From: Candidatus Rokuibacteriota bacterium
GTDB lineage: Bacteria > Methylomirabilota > Methylomirabilia > Rokubacteriales > CSP1-6
DNA: 7,737 bases
Assembly: GCA_016201575.1 (NCBI GenBank)
Contig: JACQCN010000134.1
Coordinates: 1 to 7,737 of the forward strand
Direction of reading: 5' to 3'
The notes beneath the pieces were generated by a model. That model ran no database searches, was not told where the DNA came from, and worked only from the letters and a program-made list of their open reading frames with translations. Positions within the stretch are counted from its first letter, which is position 1, and each line of letters opens with the position of its first letter. Position numbers and translations under genes: made by a program. This document shows, piece after piece, positions 1 to 5,937 of this stretch.

Positions 1-1
1 G

Positions 2-754
2 GCCCTCCATCCCGACCTGGTCATCCTGAACTTCGACATGACCGACGTCCACGACGACTGGGTGCGCACCCGCCTGGCGCGGGTCGGTCCCGACGGGCTG
101 CCGGTCGCCGTGCCCGCCAACAAGCGGCTCGAGACCGCGCTCATCATGTTCCCGCTGCCGAAGCCGCGCGCGCTGCGGTTCGTGGAGCCGGCCGAGCGGG
201 TCCTGAACCGCTCGGCGCTCTACCAGTCGCTCCGGAAGTCGCGGCTCGGGGAGAAGCTCTTCGGCGGGCTCAAGATGGCGCCCGAGCGGCTCGAGCGGCT
301 CGGGCTCGTGGGCAACGTGCAGTACGATCCGCTCGCGATCACGCGGGACGGCGACTTCCCGGGCCTGCGCGAGGCCTGGGCGGACACCGAGCGCTACATC
401 GCCGGCATCCGAGACCTGGCGCGCGCCCACGCAATCCCGTTCGTGCTGGTGGTGTATCCGCACGCGCACCAGGTCAGCGCGACCGAGTCGCCCGAGGGCC
501 GTCCGCGCCTCGGCATGGGACCCGGCCTCTACGCCTCGGAGCGGCCCTTCCAGATCCTGGAGGCGCAGGGCCGCCGCGAGGGCTTCCCCGTGATCAACCT
601 GCTCCGCCTGTTCCGGGAGCGCGAGGCCACGGCGGCGCCGCTGTTCTGGCCCGACGACATGCACCACACCCCGCGGGGCGCCACGGTGTTCGCCGAGGGG
701 ATTCTCGCCGGTCTCCTGGAGCGACGGCTGGTCCCCTGCCGCCTCACCGGCTAG
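2..754 (+). CDS. SGNH/GDSL-type hydrolase family protein, C-terminal part (5' end outside window)
   Basis: The reading frame is open from base 2, so this is the C-terminal ~250 residues of a longer protein. The first ATG, at 38, is internal: the preceding codons (ALHPDLVILNFD) align with residues 148-159 of the neighbouring paralog at 751-1941, so about 147 N-terminal residues lie outside the window. Seen: a block-III-like segment (NFDMTDVHDDW) at the left end, a central 'VVYPHAHQVSATES' stretch, and the C-terminal catalytic Asp/His block DDMHHTPRG, with His codons at 662 and 665. The nucleophile block (GDS) is not in the window. The family hydrolyses or transfers acyl esters; the substrate cannot be told from sequence. 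It is about two-thirds identical by eye to the tail-to-tail paralog, and its TAG stop shares CTAG with that gene's stop. No transmembrane segment is visible in this portion. Confidence 0.85.
   Translation, partial: ALHPDLVILNFDMTDVHDDWVRTRLARVGPDGLPVAVPANKRLETALIMFPLPKPRALRFVEPAERVLNRSALYQSLRKSRLGEKLFGGLKMAPERLERLGLVGNVQYDPLAITRDGDFPGLREAWADTERYIAGIRDLARAHAIPFVLVVYPHAHQVSATESPEGRPRLGMGPGLYASERPFQILEAQGRREGFPVINLLRLFREREATAAPLFWPDDMHHTPRGATVFAEGILAGLLERRLVPCRLTG
751..754. other. Shared CTAG palindrome carrying both stop codons
   Basis: CTAG is its own reverse complement. The plus-strand gene stops with TAG at 752-754, and the minus-strand gene stops with TAG read from 753 to 751. The two coding regions therefore overlap by four bases with no room for a separate terminator between them. 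Confidence 0.95.
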
Positions 755-1941
755 ATCCCGACGCAGGGGAGGAGCTTCCGCTCCCGGAGCCCCGCGAGGA
801 TCCCGTCGCCGAAGACGCGCGCGCCCTGGGCCGTGTGGTGGATGTCGTCACGGCGGAAGAGGGGCGCGTCGATCGCCTCCCGGGCGCGGAAGATCGGCAG
901 CAGGTCGATCACCGGGAAGCCCTCGCGGCGGCCCAGCGCCTCGAGGATCCGGAACGGGCGCTCGGAGCGGAACAGGCCGGCGCCGATCCCCATCTTGATC
1001 CGCCCCGCGGGCGACTCGGTCGCGCTCACCTGGTGCGCGTGCGGATACACCACCAGCACGAAGGGGATCCCGTGGGCGCGCGCCAGGTCGCGGATCCCGA
1101 TCAGGTAGCGGGACGTGAGGGCCCAGGCCTCGCGCAGGCCCGGGTAGTCGTCGTCCCGCGTGATGGCCAGGCGGTCGTACTGGAGCCGGCCGAGGAGCCC
1201 GCGCGCCTCCAGCTCCTCCTGCGTGAGGTTCAGGTTGCCGAACAGGCGGCGGCCGAGCCGCGACTCGCGGAAGTCGTGGTAGATCTTCAGGCGGTTCACA
1301 TAGAGCTCGAGCGGCTCGAGGAAGCGGAGCGCCGGCGGCTTGGGCACCGGCGGCAGCAAGAGCGCGGCCGCCAGGCGGCGGTCCGGGCGCACCGCCACCG
1401 GCAGCCCCTGCGCGTCGAGCCGCGCGTGGGCGGTGCGGATCCAGTCGTCGTGCACGTCGGTCATGTCGAAGTTCAGGACGACCAGGTCCGGCTGGAGCCC
1501 GAGGCCCACGTGCTCGAGGAGCAGGTACTCGACGATCGGCGAGTAGCTGGCCGCGCCGGCGTTGACGACCTCGTAGCGCACGGCGCACGGCGCGCGGTTG
1601 AGGCCCGCCTCCACGCGCTTGGCCACGGTCTCCTCCAGGCCGAGGCCGCCGCCCTCGGTGAAGGAATCGCCGAGCATCAGGATGCGGTAGACGCCGGCGG
1701 GCTTCGGGACCGCGTACTCGTGGTCGCGCAGCCCCAGGGAGTTCGTGGCGAACTCGGTCCCGAGTACCTGGCGGCGCAGGTTCTTGCGGAGGCGGTGGTG
1801 GAAGACGGGATCCGCCACCATGTAGCTCTTGGAATGTGACTTCACCAGGTAGCGAGCGGCCACCTCGGCCACGGTGACTCCGAGGGCGAGGCCGAACAAG
1901 ACGACCAGGGCCAGGGCCAGCGGTTTCATGCGACGCCGCAT
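751..1941 (-). CDS. SGNH/GDSL-type hydrolase with N-terminal membrane anchor
   Basis: This 396-residue protein begins with basic residues (MRRRMK) followed by a hydrophobic stretch at about 7-29, which fits a signal anchor or uncleaved signal peptide placing the catalytic domain outside the membrane. The nucleophile block is GDSFTEG at 91-97 (Ser93 predicted nucleophile). NAGAASYSP at 127-135 matches block II (Gly). Block III is atypical, LNFDMTDVHDD at 156-166, where Thr161 seems to stand at the usual Asn of G-x-N-D. The Asp/His block is DDIHHTAQG at 365-373. SGNH proteins act as esterases or acyltransferases, often on cell-surface polysaccharides; the substrate here is unknown. Start: ATG at 1941, with a second in-frame ATG at 1929; neither has a clear Shine-Dalgarno, so the choice is open. 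The gene is divergent from the PLP enzyme at 1986 and convergent with its paralog at 2-754. Confidence 0.87.
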   Translation of the reverse strand: MRRRMKPLALALVVLFGLALGVTVAEVAARYLVKSHSKSYMVADPVFHHRLRKNLRRQVLGTEFATNSLGLRDHEYAVPKPAGVYRILMLGDSFTEGGGLGLEETVAKRVEAGLNRAPCAVRYEVVNAGAASYSPIVEYLLLEHVGLGLQPDLVVLNFDMTDVHDDWIRTAHARLDAQGLPVAVRPDRRLAAALLLPPVPKPPALRFLEPLELYVNRLKIYHDFRESRLGRRLFGNLNLTQEELEARGLLGRLQYDRLAITRDDDYPGLREAWALTSRYLIGIRDLARAHGIPFVLVVYPHAHQVSATESPAGRIKMGIGAGLFRSERPFRILEALGRREGFPVIDLLPIFRAREAIDAPLFRRDDIHHTAQGARVFGDGILAGLRERKLLPCVGI

Positions 1942-1975
1942 GATAGCCGACGAGGCGGCGGCCGGCGCATGATAG
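1938..1975. repeat. 9-bp direct repeat GCATGATAG in divergent promoter region
   Basis: GCATGATAG occurs at 1938-1946 and 1967-1975, 29 bp apart, in the 44-bp gap between the divergent SGNH and PLP-enzyme genes. The left copy overlaps the SGNH start codon. On the minus strand each copy contains TATCAT, a 5/6 match to TATAAT; the copy at 1974-1969 is placed to give a start site about 20 nt before the SGNH ATG. It could be a binding site or a promoter duplication. Chance is possible for nine bases, but AT-rich words are scarce in this DNA. Confidence 0.4.
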
Positions 1976-1978
1976 AGT
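1973..1978 (+). promoter_or_regulatory. Candidate -10 element (TAGAGT) for leaderless PLP-enzyme mRNA
   Basis: TAGAGT ends 7 nt before the GTG start at 1986, and there is no Shine-Dalgarno in between (ctccggc). A -10 at this distance would start transcription at or next to the GTG. No convincing -35 is visible. The same hexamer at the same 7-nt distance precedes the HMG-CoA-lyase-like gene at 6607. Confidence 0.45.
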
Positions 1979-1985
1979 CTCCGGC

Positions 1986-3086
1986 GTGACTCGCGACGAG
2001 ATCCCGACGCCGGCGCCGCTGCTCGACCTCGACCGGTTCGAGAAGAACCTCCGCGCGATGGCCGCCCACGTCGCCGCGTCCGGCAAGCGGCTCCGCCCGC
2101 ACGCCAAGACCCACAAGTGCCCCGAGATCGCCCGGCGGCAGATCGCCGCGGGGGCCATCGGTGTGGTTTGCGCGAAGCTGGCCGAGGCCGAGGTGATGGC
2201 GGCGGCGGGGATCGACGGGCTCCTGGTCTCGACGGAGATCGTCGGCGAGGAGAAGGTCGGGCGGCTGATGCGGCTGCTCGAGCGGGCTCCCGACGTCATC
2301 GCCGTCGTCGATCACGCCGACGGCGTGCGCCAGCTCGCGGCCGCGGCGGCCGCCGCCCGGCGCCGGCTGGGCGTGCTCGTCGACGTCGACGTGGGCGGCC
2401 GGCGGACCGGCTGCGTCCCCGGGGACGCCGCCCTCGCCCTCGCCCGCGCCGTCGTGGCCGCGCCCGCGCTGCGCTTCCGGGGCCTGCAGGGCTACGCCGG
2501 CCAGTGCGCGCACGTGCCGCCGTGGACGGCGCGGCGCGAGGCTTCTCTCAAGGCGATGGCGCCCCTGCTCGAGACGCGGCGGCTCCTCGAGGCCGGCGGG
2601 ATCGCCGTCGAGATCGTCAGCGGCGGCTCCACGGGGACGTACAACATCGACTCCGAGCTCCCCGGCCTGACGGAGCTCCAGTGCGGCTCCTACTGCGTGA
2701 TGGACCTCGACTACCTGCGCATCGGCGGCCGGCAGGGCGATCGCCTGACCGACTTCGAGATGGCGCTGACGGTGCTGACGACGGTGGTGAGCGTGCCCGC
2801 GCCGGACCTGGCCATCGTCGATGGCGGCTTCAAGGCCTTCGCCACGGACCGCCCGTTCGGGCCCGAGGCGGTGGAGCGGCCGGGCGTGACCTACGAGTTC
2901 GCCGGCGACGAGCACGGGCGGCTCTTCGTCCGCGACCCCGCGCAGGCGCCGCCGCTCGGGGAGCGGATCGAGTTCTTCCCGCCGCACTGCGACCCGACGA
3001 TGAACCTCTACGACCGGCTCTACGCGATGCGCGGCGGCCGGGTCGAGAGCGTCTGGGAGATCAGCGCGCGGGGCAAGTCACAGTAG
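1986..3086 (+). CDS. D-threonine aldolase / D-serine dehydratase family PLP enzyme (fold type III)
   Basis: This 366-residue protein has the alanine-racemase-like TIM barrel followed by a C-terminal beta domain, close to the usual length of the family. RPHAKTHK at 37-44 holds the PLP Schiff-base lysine (Lys41 predicted). SGGSTGTY at 212-219 is the phosphate-binding loop. The metal site is PPHCDPT at 332-338. The ligand pattern His334-x-Asp336 resembles D-threonine aldolases (His-x-Asp, divalent metal) more than eukaryotic D-serine dehydratase (His-x-Cys, zinc), although Cys335 lies between them. The likely reaction is retro-aldol cleavage of a D-beta-hydroxy amino acid to glycine and an aldehyde, in the cytoplasm; the exact substrate is inferred. 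Start: GTG at 1986, chosen because the family begins with 'DEIxTPxxxLDLDxFExN' immediately after it. Its end overlaps the convergent dus gene by 9 bases. Confidence 0.88.
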   Translation: MTRDEIPTPAPLLDLDRFEKNLRAMAAHVAASGKRLRPHAKTHKCPEIARRQIAAGAIGVVCAKLAEAEVMAAAGIDGLLVSTEIVGEEKVGRLMRLLERAPDVIAVVDHADGVRQLAAAAAAARRRLGVLVDVDVGGRRTGCVPGDAALALARAVVAAPALRFRGLQGYAGQCAHVPPWTARREASLKAMAPLLETRRLLEAGGIAVEIVSGGSTGTYNIDSELPGLTELQCGSYCVMDLDYLRIGGRQGDRLTDFEMALTVLTTVVSVPAPDLAIVDGGFKAFATDRPFGPEAVERPGVTYEFAGDEHGRLFVRDPAQAPPLGERIEFFPPHCDPTMNLYDRLYAMRGGRVESVWEISARGKSQ

Positions 3087-3995
3087 GGCCGGCCCGACCT
3101 CCCACCGCTCCCAGAAGATCGCCTGGATCGCCGCCGCGTCCGGCGCCTGGAACATCGCCGCGCGGGTCCGGGCCGCCAGCGGCAGCGCCCCCAGATACCA
3201 CGCCAGGTGCTTGCGGAGCTGGAGCAGCGCCTGGCGCTCGTCGAGGAGCCCCGCGATGAGCTGGCAGTGCCGGCGGATCACGCGCGCCCGCTCCTCGCGC
3301 GTCGGCGCCGCCGGCGCGACGGTCCACGGCGCCCCGAGGGCGCCGCGCCCCACCATCACGTCCGCGCAGCCGGTGGCCCGCCGCATCGCCTCGGCATCCG
3401 CGCGCGAGCGCACGTCGCCGTTGCCGGTCACCGGGATCCGCACGGCGCCGACGACCGCGGCGATGACCTCCCAGGGCGCCCGGCCCGTGAACTGCTGCGA
3501 GCGCGTCCGCGGGTGCACCGTGATGCCGTCCACGCCCTCGCTCTCGGCGATGCGGGCGATCTCGACCGCGTTCAGCGAGCGCTCGTCCCAGCCTCCGCGG
3601 ATCTTGACTGTGAGCGGGACGCGGAGCGCCTTCCGCATGAAGCGGAAGATGAGCGCCGCCGCCGCCGGGTCCCGCATGAGGGCGGCGCCCTGGCCCTTGG
3701 CCACGATCTTGGATACGGGGCAGCCCATGTTCAGGTCGACGACGTCGGCGCCGACCGCCTCCAGGCGCCGCGCCGCCTCCGCGAGGACGTCGGGGTCGGA
3801 GCCGAGGAGCTGCATGGCGATGGGGCGCTCCTCGGGCAGGTAGCGCGCGAGCGCGCGCGTATGGGCGTTGTCGTAGAGGAGGGCGCGCGCGTCGATCTCC
3901 TCGCTGGTGACGCGGCCGCTGCCGCACTCGCGGGCGATCAGCCGGAACGGCGCGTTGGTCACGGAGGCCATGGGCGCCAGGCGCATGAGTGTCAC
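3078..3995 (-). CDS. dusB: tRNA-dihydrouridine synthase (DusB-like)
   Basis: This FMN-dependent enzyme reduces specific uridines in the tRNA D-loop to dihydrouridine, using NADPH. The protein is 305 residues, slightly short for DusB (about 320). Seen in order: LAPMASVTNAPFR at 6-18 (FMN-binding N terminus, usually APMAGVTD-PFR); NMGCPVSKI at 89-97 with the catalytic Cys92; VKIRGGW at 130-136; HPRTRSQQFTG at 161-171; GNGD at 191-194; GRGALGAPW at 216-224 (phosphate grip); and the C-terminal helical RKHLAWYLGALP at 261-272. Assignment to DusB and not another bacterial Dus is by overall motif style. Start: GTG at 3995 (M1) or ATG at 3986 (M4); GTG is preferred because TATACT lies 6 nt before it. 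It is convergent with, and overlaps, the PLP gene. Confidence 0.9.
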   Translation of the reverse strand: MTLMRLAPMASVTNAPFRLIARECGSGRVTSEEIDARALLYDNAHTRALARYLPEERPIAMQLLGSDPDVLAEAARRLEAVGADVVDLNMGCPVSKIVAKGQGAALMRDPAAAALIFRFMRKALRVPLTVKIRGGWDERSLNAVEIARIAESEGVDGITVHPRTRSQQFTGRAPWEVIAAVVGAVRIPVTGNGDVRSRADAEAMRRATGCADVMVGRGALGAPWTVAPAAPTREERARVIRRHCQLIAGLLDERQALLQLRKHLAWYLGALPLAARTRAAMFQAPDAAAIQAIFWERWEVGPALL

Positions 3996-4001
3996 CGGTC
4001 G

Positions 4002-4007
4002 AGTATA
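4002..4007 (-). promoter_or_regulatory. Candidate -10 element (TATACT) for leaderless dus mRNA
   Basis: On the minus strand TATACT (5/6 to TATAAT) reads from 4007 to 4002 and is followed by six bases (cgaccg) and then the GTG at 3995. No ribosome-binding sequence precedes that GTG or the ATG at 3986. The element is flanked by the inverted repeat GTCGAG (3998-4003) / CTCGAC (4022-4027), which could be an operator or chance. No good -35 is visible at 16-18 bp. Confidence 0.5.
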
Positions 4008-4037
4008 CGCGTCACGACTGTCTCGACGCGGATACGC

Positions 4038-4067
4038 TTGACGCCGCCGGGCGAGGCCTTCAATAGT
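4038..4067 (+). promoter_or_regulatory. Candidate promoter of the coiled-coil gene (TTGACG-N18-AATAGT)
   Basis: TTGACG at 4038-4043 matches the -35 consensus at 5/6, and AATAGT at 4062-4067 matches the -10 at 4/6, with 18 bp between them. The -10 ends 7 nt before the GTG at 4075, so the transcript would be leaderless or nearly so; no Shine-Dalgarno is present. It is one of four such arrangements in this window. Confidence 0.45.
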
Positions 4068-4074
4068 AGCGGTC

Positions 4075-4437
4075 GTGGATCAGGAGCTCGTCGCCTACCT
4101 GGATCGCCGCTTCGCCGAGGTGCGGGGCGAGATCGTCGGCGTGCGGGACGACCTGCGCGCCGAGCTCCGCGCCGAGATCGCCGGGGTGCGGGACGAGCTG
4201 CGCGGCGAGATCGTCGGCCTGCGCGGCGAGCTGCGCGGCGAGATCGCGGCCAGCGCCGTCGAGACGCGCCGGCACTTCGACGTGGTCGCCGAGGCACTGA
4301 TGGCGAAGATCCAGGTGGTCGCGGAAGGCGTGATCGCGGTGGACGAGAAGCTCGGGCGCTTCCGCGGCGAGGTCGGCGAGGAGTTCCGGAAGGTCGAGCG
4401 GCGCTTCCTCCACCTGGAAGCGCGGATCGTCAGGTGA
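4075..4437 (+). CDS. Small coiled-coil protein with 11-residue repeats, function unknown
   Basis: This is a 120-residue, charge-rich, all-helical protein with no signal peptide or membrane segment. Residues 17-64 are built from hendecad units beginning R-[GA]-E-[IL]: 17-27, 32-42, 43-53 and 54-64, with a four-residue spacer unit (RAEL) at 28-31. The 11- and 4-residue spacings fit a continuous coiled coil. After it comes RRHFDVVAEALMAKIQVVAEGV at about 65-86, then a second helical, heptad-like tail (RFRGEVGEEFRKVERRFLHLEARI). From memory, small proteins with an HF-x-VVAE...VAEG core are common hypotheticals in high-GC bacteria; no function is established. Start GTG at 4075 is chosen because the protein begins 'MDQELVAYLDRRF' and a promoter-like signal lies just upstream. 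Its stop overlaps the convergent LLM gene by 8 bases. The minus strand is also open here, so some doubt remains. Confidence 0.68.
   Translation: MDQELVAYLDRRFAEVRGEIVGVRDDLRAELRAEIAGVRDELRGEIVGLRGELRGEIAASAVETRRHFDVVAEALMAKIQVVAEGVIAVDEKLGRFRGEVGEEFRKVERRFLHLEARIVR
4123..4266 (+). repeat. 33-bp tandem coding repeats (hendecad units)
   Basis: Units start at 4123, 4168, 4201 and 4234, each 33 bp, with a 12-bp partial unit at 4156-4167. All open with cg[cg]g[gc]cgag[ac]t-type codons for R-[GA]-E-[IL]. They encode the coiled-coil repeats and probably arose by in-frame duplication of 33 bp. Confidence 0.65.
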
Positions 4438-5386
4438 TCGCCTCCTCGACCGTGCGCCCGTACCAGGGCGCGTCGGGGAACGTGATCGGGCGCACGGCGG
4501 GCAGCGTCACCCCCGCGTCGCGGTAGGCCGTGAGGTAGGCGCGCGCGGTGTTGGGGTGCCCGATCGCGCCGAGGGCGCCGGCCAGCCGCTCCGGCACCAT
4601 CTGGTCGCGGTCGAACTGATCCAGATCGGGCCCGAAGCCGCTCGCCGCCAGCATGTTGCGGTAGAACGGCAGCGTCAGGTAGCGCACGAGCTCGTCCTGG
4701 AAGGCGCGCAGCGCCGCCGCCGCGTCCTCGGTGATCGCCAGCGGCACCGCCGCCACCACCTCGAAGCCGTCGAGCGTCTTGCCCGCCCGCCGGCGGCCGC
4801 GCTCGAGCGCCGGCAGCGCCGTCTCGCGGATGTAGCGGGGCGTGCAGAGCCAGAGCACCACGCCGTCGGCGATCTCCCCGGCCAGCTCCAGCATCCGGGA
4901 CGAGAGCGCGGCCATGAGGATCGGGGGCGCGGGCGGGAGCTTGGGCAGCGCCATGCTCCAGTGCACGCGGTAGTGCCGGCCCTCGAACCGGGCGCCGCGC
5001 CCGAGCGCGCCACGCAGCACGGCCACGTACTCGCGCATCACGGAGAGCGGCTCGGCCAGCGTGAGCCCGAGCATCGTCTCCATCATCGCCTTGTGGCTCA
5101 CGCCGATCCCGAGGCGCAGCCGGCCGCCGGATATCTCGGACAGCGTCAGCGCCGCCTGCGCGACGGCGGTCGGGTGCCGCGGGTAGATGGGCACGACGCC
5201 GGTGCCGAGGCCGATCCGCTCCGTGGCGGCGGCGTAGGCGGCGAGGACCAGCAACGCGTCGCGGCCGCTCCCGTGCGTCACCCACACGCTCTCGTAGCCG
5301 CGGGCCTCCGCCCGCCGGGCGAGGGCGACGCCGGCGGCGACGTCGCCGCCCGGGCTCAGGTAGACCGCGGTCCGCGCGGGGCTCAC
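4430..5386 (-). CDS. LLM-class (luciferase-like) F420/flavin-dependent oxidoreductase
   Basis: This 318-residue TIM-barrel protein is of the bacterial luciferase-like superfamily. Seen: an N-terminal strand TAVYLSPGGD (6-15); GYESVWVTH (30-38); ATERIGLGTGVVPIYPRHPTAVAQAALTLSEISGGRLRLGIGVSHKAMMETMLGL (about 54-108), the standard barrel core with the IGLGTGV and SGGRLRLGIGVSH signatures; and APPILMAALSSRMLELAGEIADGVVLWLCTP (153-183). The style, with S-H-x-x-M-x-E in the cofactor region, resembles the F420-dependent MSMEG_4879-type subgroup, so F420 is more likely than FMN; the substrate is unknown. Start: GTG at 5386, which overlaps the methyltransferase stop as GTGA. The open frame continues upstream to 5887, but that part is a shadow of the methyltransferase. 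A GGAGGT lies at 5404-5399, 12 nt before the GTG, so translation is probably coupled. It is the third gene of the operon. Confidence 0.9.
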   Translation of the reverse strand: MSPARTAVYLSPGGDVAAGVALARRAEARGYESVWVTHGSGRDALLVLAAYAAATERIGLGTGVVPIYPRHPTAVAQAALTLSEISGGRLRLGIGVSHKAMMETMLGLTLAEPLSVMREYVAVLRGALGRGARFEGRHYRVHWSMALPKLPPAPPILMAALSSRMLELAGEIADGVVLWLCTPRYIRETALPALERGRRRAGKTLDGFEVVAAVPLAITEDAAAALRAFQDELVRYLTLPFYRNMLAASGFGPDLDQFDRDQMVPERLAGALGAIGHPNTARAYLTAYRDAGVTLPAVRPITFPDAPWYGRTVEEAIT

Positions 5387-5937
5387 GAGAGGATCGAGAC
5401 CTCCATGCAGTCCCAGCCGAAGTCGTGCTCGCGCGTCTGGTACCGCTCGCTCGCCCGCACGTAGTCGAGGTAGGGCTTGGTCTCCCGCCGGAAGATCCCC
5501 GTGTTGTCGGCGACGACCACGGCGCCCCGCTCGAGCTTGGGCTCGAGCGACCGCAGGTAGTCGAGATAGTCCTCCTTGACCGCGTCGATCAGCACGAAGT
5601 CGAAGCGCGAGCGGAGGAGCGGGATCACCCGCAGGGCCTCGCCCGGGACCACGGTCACGCGCCGGCCGATCCCGGCCGCCTCGGCGCTCCGCTTGACGAG
5701 GCCGGCGAGGAACTCGCTCGCCTCGATGCAGGTGAGGCGGCCCCCGGGCGGGAGGCTCGCGCCGATCAGCACCGCCGAGTAGCCGAAGAGGGAGCCCAGC
5801 TCGATCGCGCGCGTCGGGCGATGCCGGTCGATCAGGCGACGGAGCAGCCGGCCCTTCTCCGGCCCCACGGCGGGCAGCGGCCACCACTTGAGGGCGTTGT
5901 CCATCGCCCGCAGCATCCGCTTCGCGGTCTTGTTCAT
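5383..5937 (-). CDS. SAM-dependent O-methyltransferase (class I, Methyltransf_24/COG4122-like)
   Basis: This 184-residue single-domain Rossmann methyltransferase has motif I AIELGSLFGYSAVLIGASLP at 44-63 (SAM-binding glycine region), an acidic residue after the next strand in LTCIEAS at 68-74, the VVPGEAL stretch at 96-102, FDFVLIDAVKEDYLDYL at 112-128 (Asp118 and the KEDY region typical of catechol-type O-methyltransferases), and VVVADNTG at 140-147 (Asp-Asn, metal/substrate side in this family). It probably transfers a methyl group to a hydroxyl of a small molecule; the acceptor is unknown. Start: ATG at 5937, preceded by GGAGG at 5947-5943, 5 nt upstream. It overlaps the lyase stop as ATGA and the LLM start as GTGA, so it is the middle gene of a tightly coupled operon. 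The open frame runs further upstream to 6492, but that part lies over the lyase and is not coding. Confidence 0.9.
   Translation of the reverse strand: MNKTAKRMLRAMDNALKWWPLPAVGPEKGRLLRRLIDRHRPTRAIELGSLFGYSAVLIGASLPPGGRLTCIEASEFLAGLVKRSAEAAGIGRRVTVVPGEALRVIPLLRSRFDFVLIDAVKEDYLDYLRSLEPKLERGAVVVADNTGIFRRETKPYLDYVRASERYQTREHDFGWDCMEVSILS

Larger units (their letters stand above)
2..1500. repeat. Inverted duplication of SGNH hydrolase genes (tail to tail)
   Basis: The coding sequence at 2-754 and the minus-strand coding sequence from about 1500 down to 751 are homologous along their length with almost no gaps, so they form a long imperfect inverted repeat centred on the shared CTAG at 751-754. 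The best-conserved arms are 440-474 and 1028-1062, a 35-bp perfect inverted match. With a single mismatch at 475 the match extends to 440-494 against 1008-1062. This encodes the FVLVVYPHAHQVSATESP segment. Divergence elsewhere is substantial, so this is an old duplication and not an assembly mirror artefact. Confidence 0.8.

Noticed and set aside
835..1839. Long plus-strand open frame of 334 codons antisense to the second SGNH gene
   Set aside because: Its translation is low-complexity, rich in R, A, V, E, Q and H, with no recognisable motif. The opposite strand carries a full SGNH protein with catalytic blocks. Long antisense frames are expected in GC-rich DNA.
848..2299. Minus-strand open frame of 483 codons spanning the SGNH/PLP divergent region
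   Set aside because: It runs across two well-supported genes in the wrong frame, and its translation is mostly Arg/Pro/Ala/Gly runs. It is a GC-driven shadow.
1926..2987. Minus-strand open frame antisense to the PLP enzyme
   Set aside because: It has no domain motifs and compositional bias, while the plus strand has the PLP lysine, phosphate loop and metal site.
4123..4266. CRISPR-like or minisatellite reading of the tandem repeats
   Set aside because: The units are contiguous and in frame, encode a coiled-coil periodicity and have no spacers, so they are coding repeats.
3207..4526. Plus-strand open frame of 439 codons covering dus and the coiled-coil gene
   Set aside because: It is a shadow: dus on the minus strand has all Dus motifs, and the coiled-coil gene uses another plus frame with a clear repeat periodicity.
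4095..5285. Minus-strand open frame of 396 codons through the LLM and coiled-coil genes
   Set aside because: Its sequence is Arg/Ala/Pro/Gly-rich without motifs; the LLM protein occupies a different minus-strand frame.
5387..5887. Upstream extension of the LLM open frame
   Set aside because: This part overlaps the methyltransferase in another frame and reads as Arg/Pro/Ala-rich noise. The family N terminus begins right after the GTG at 5386.
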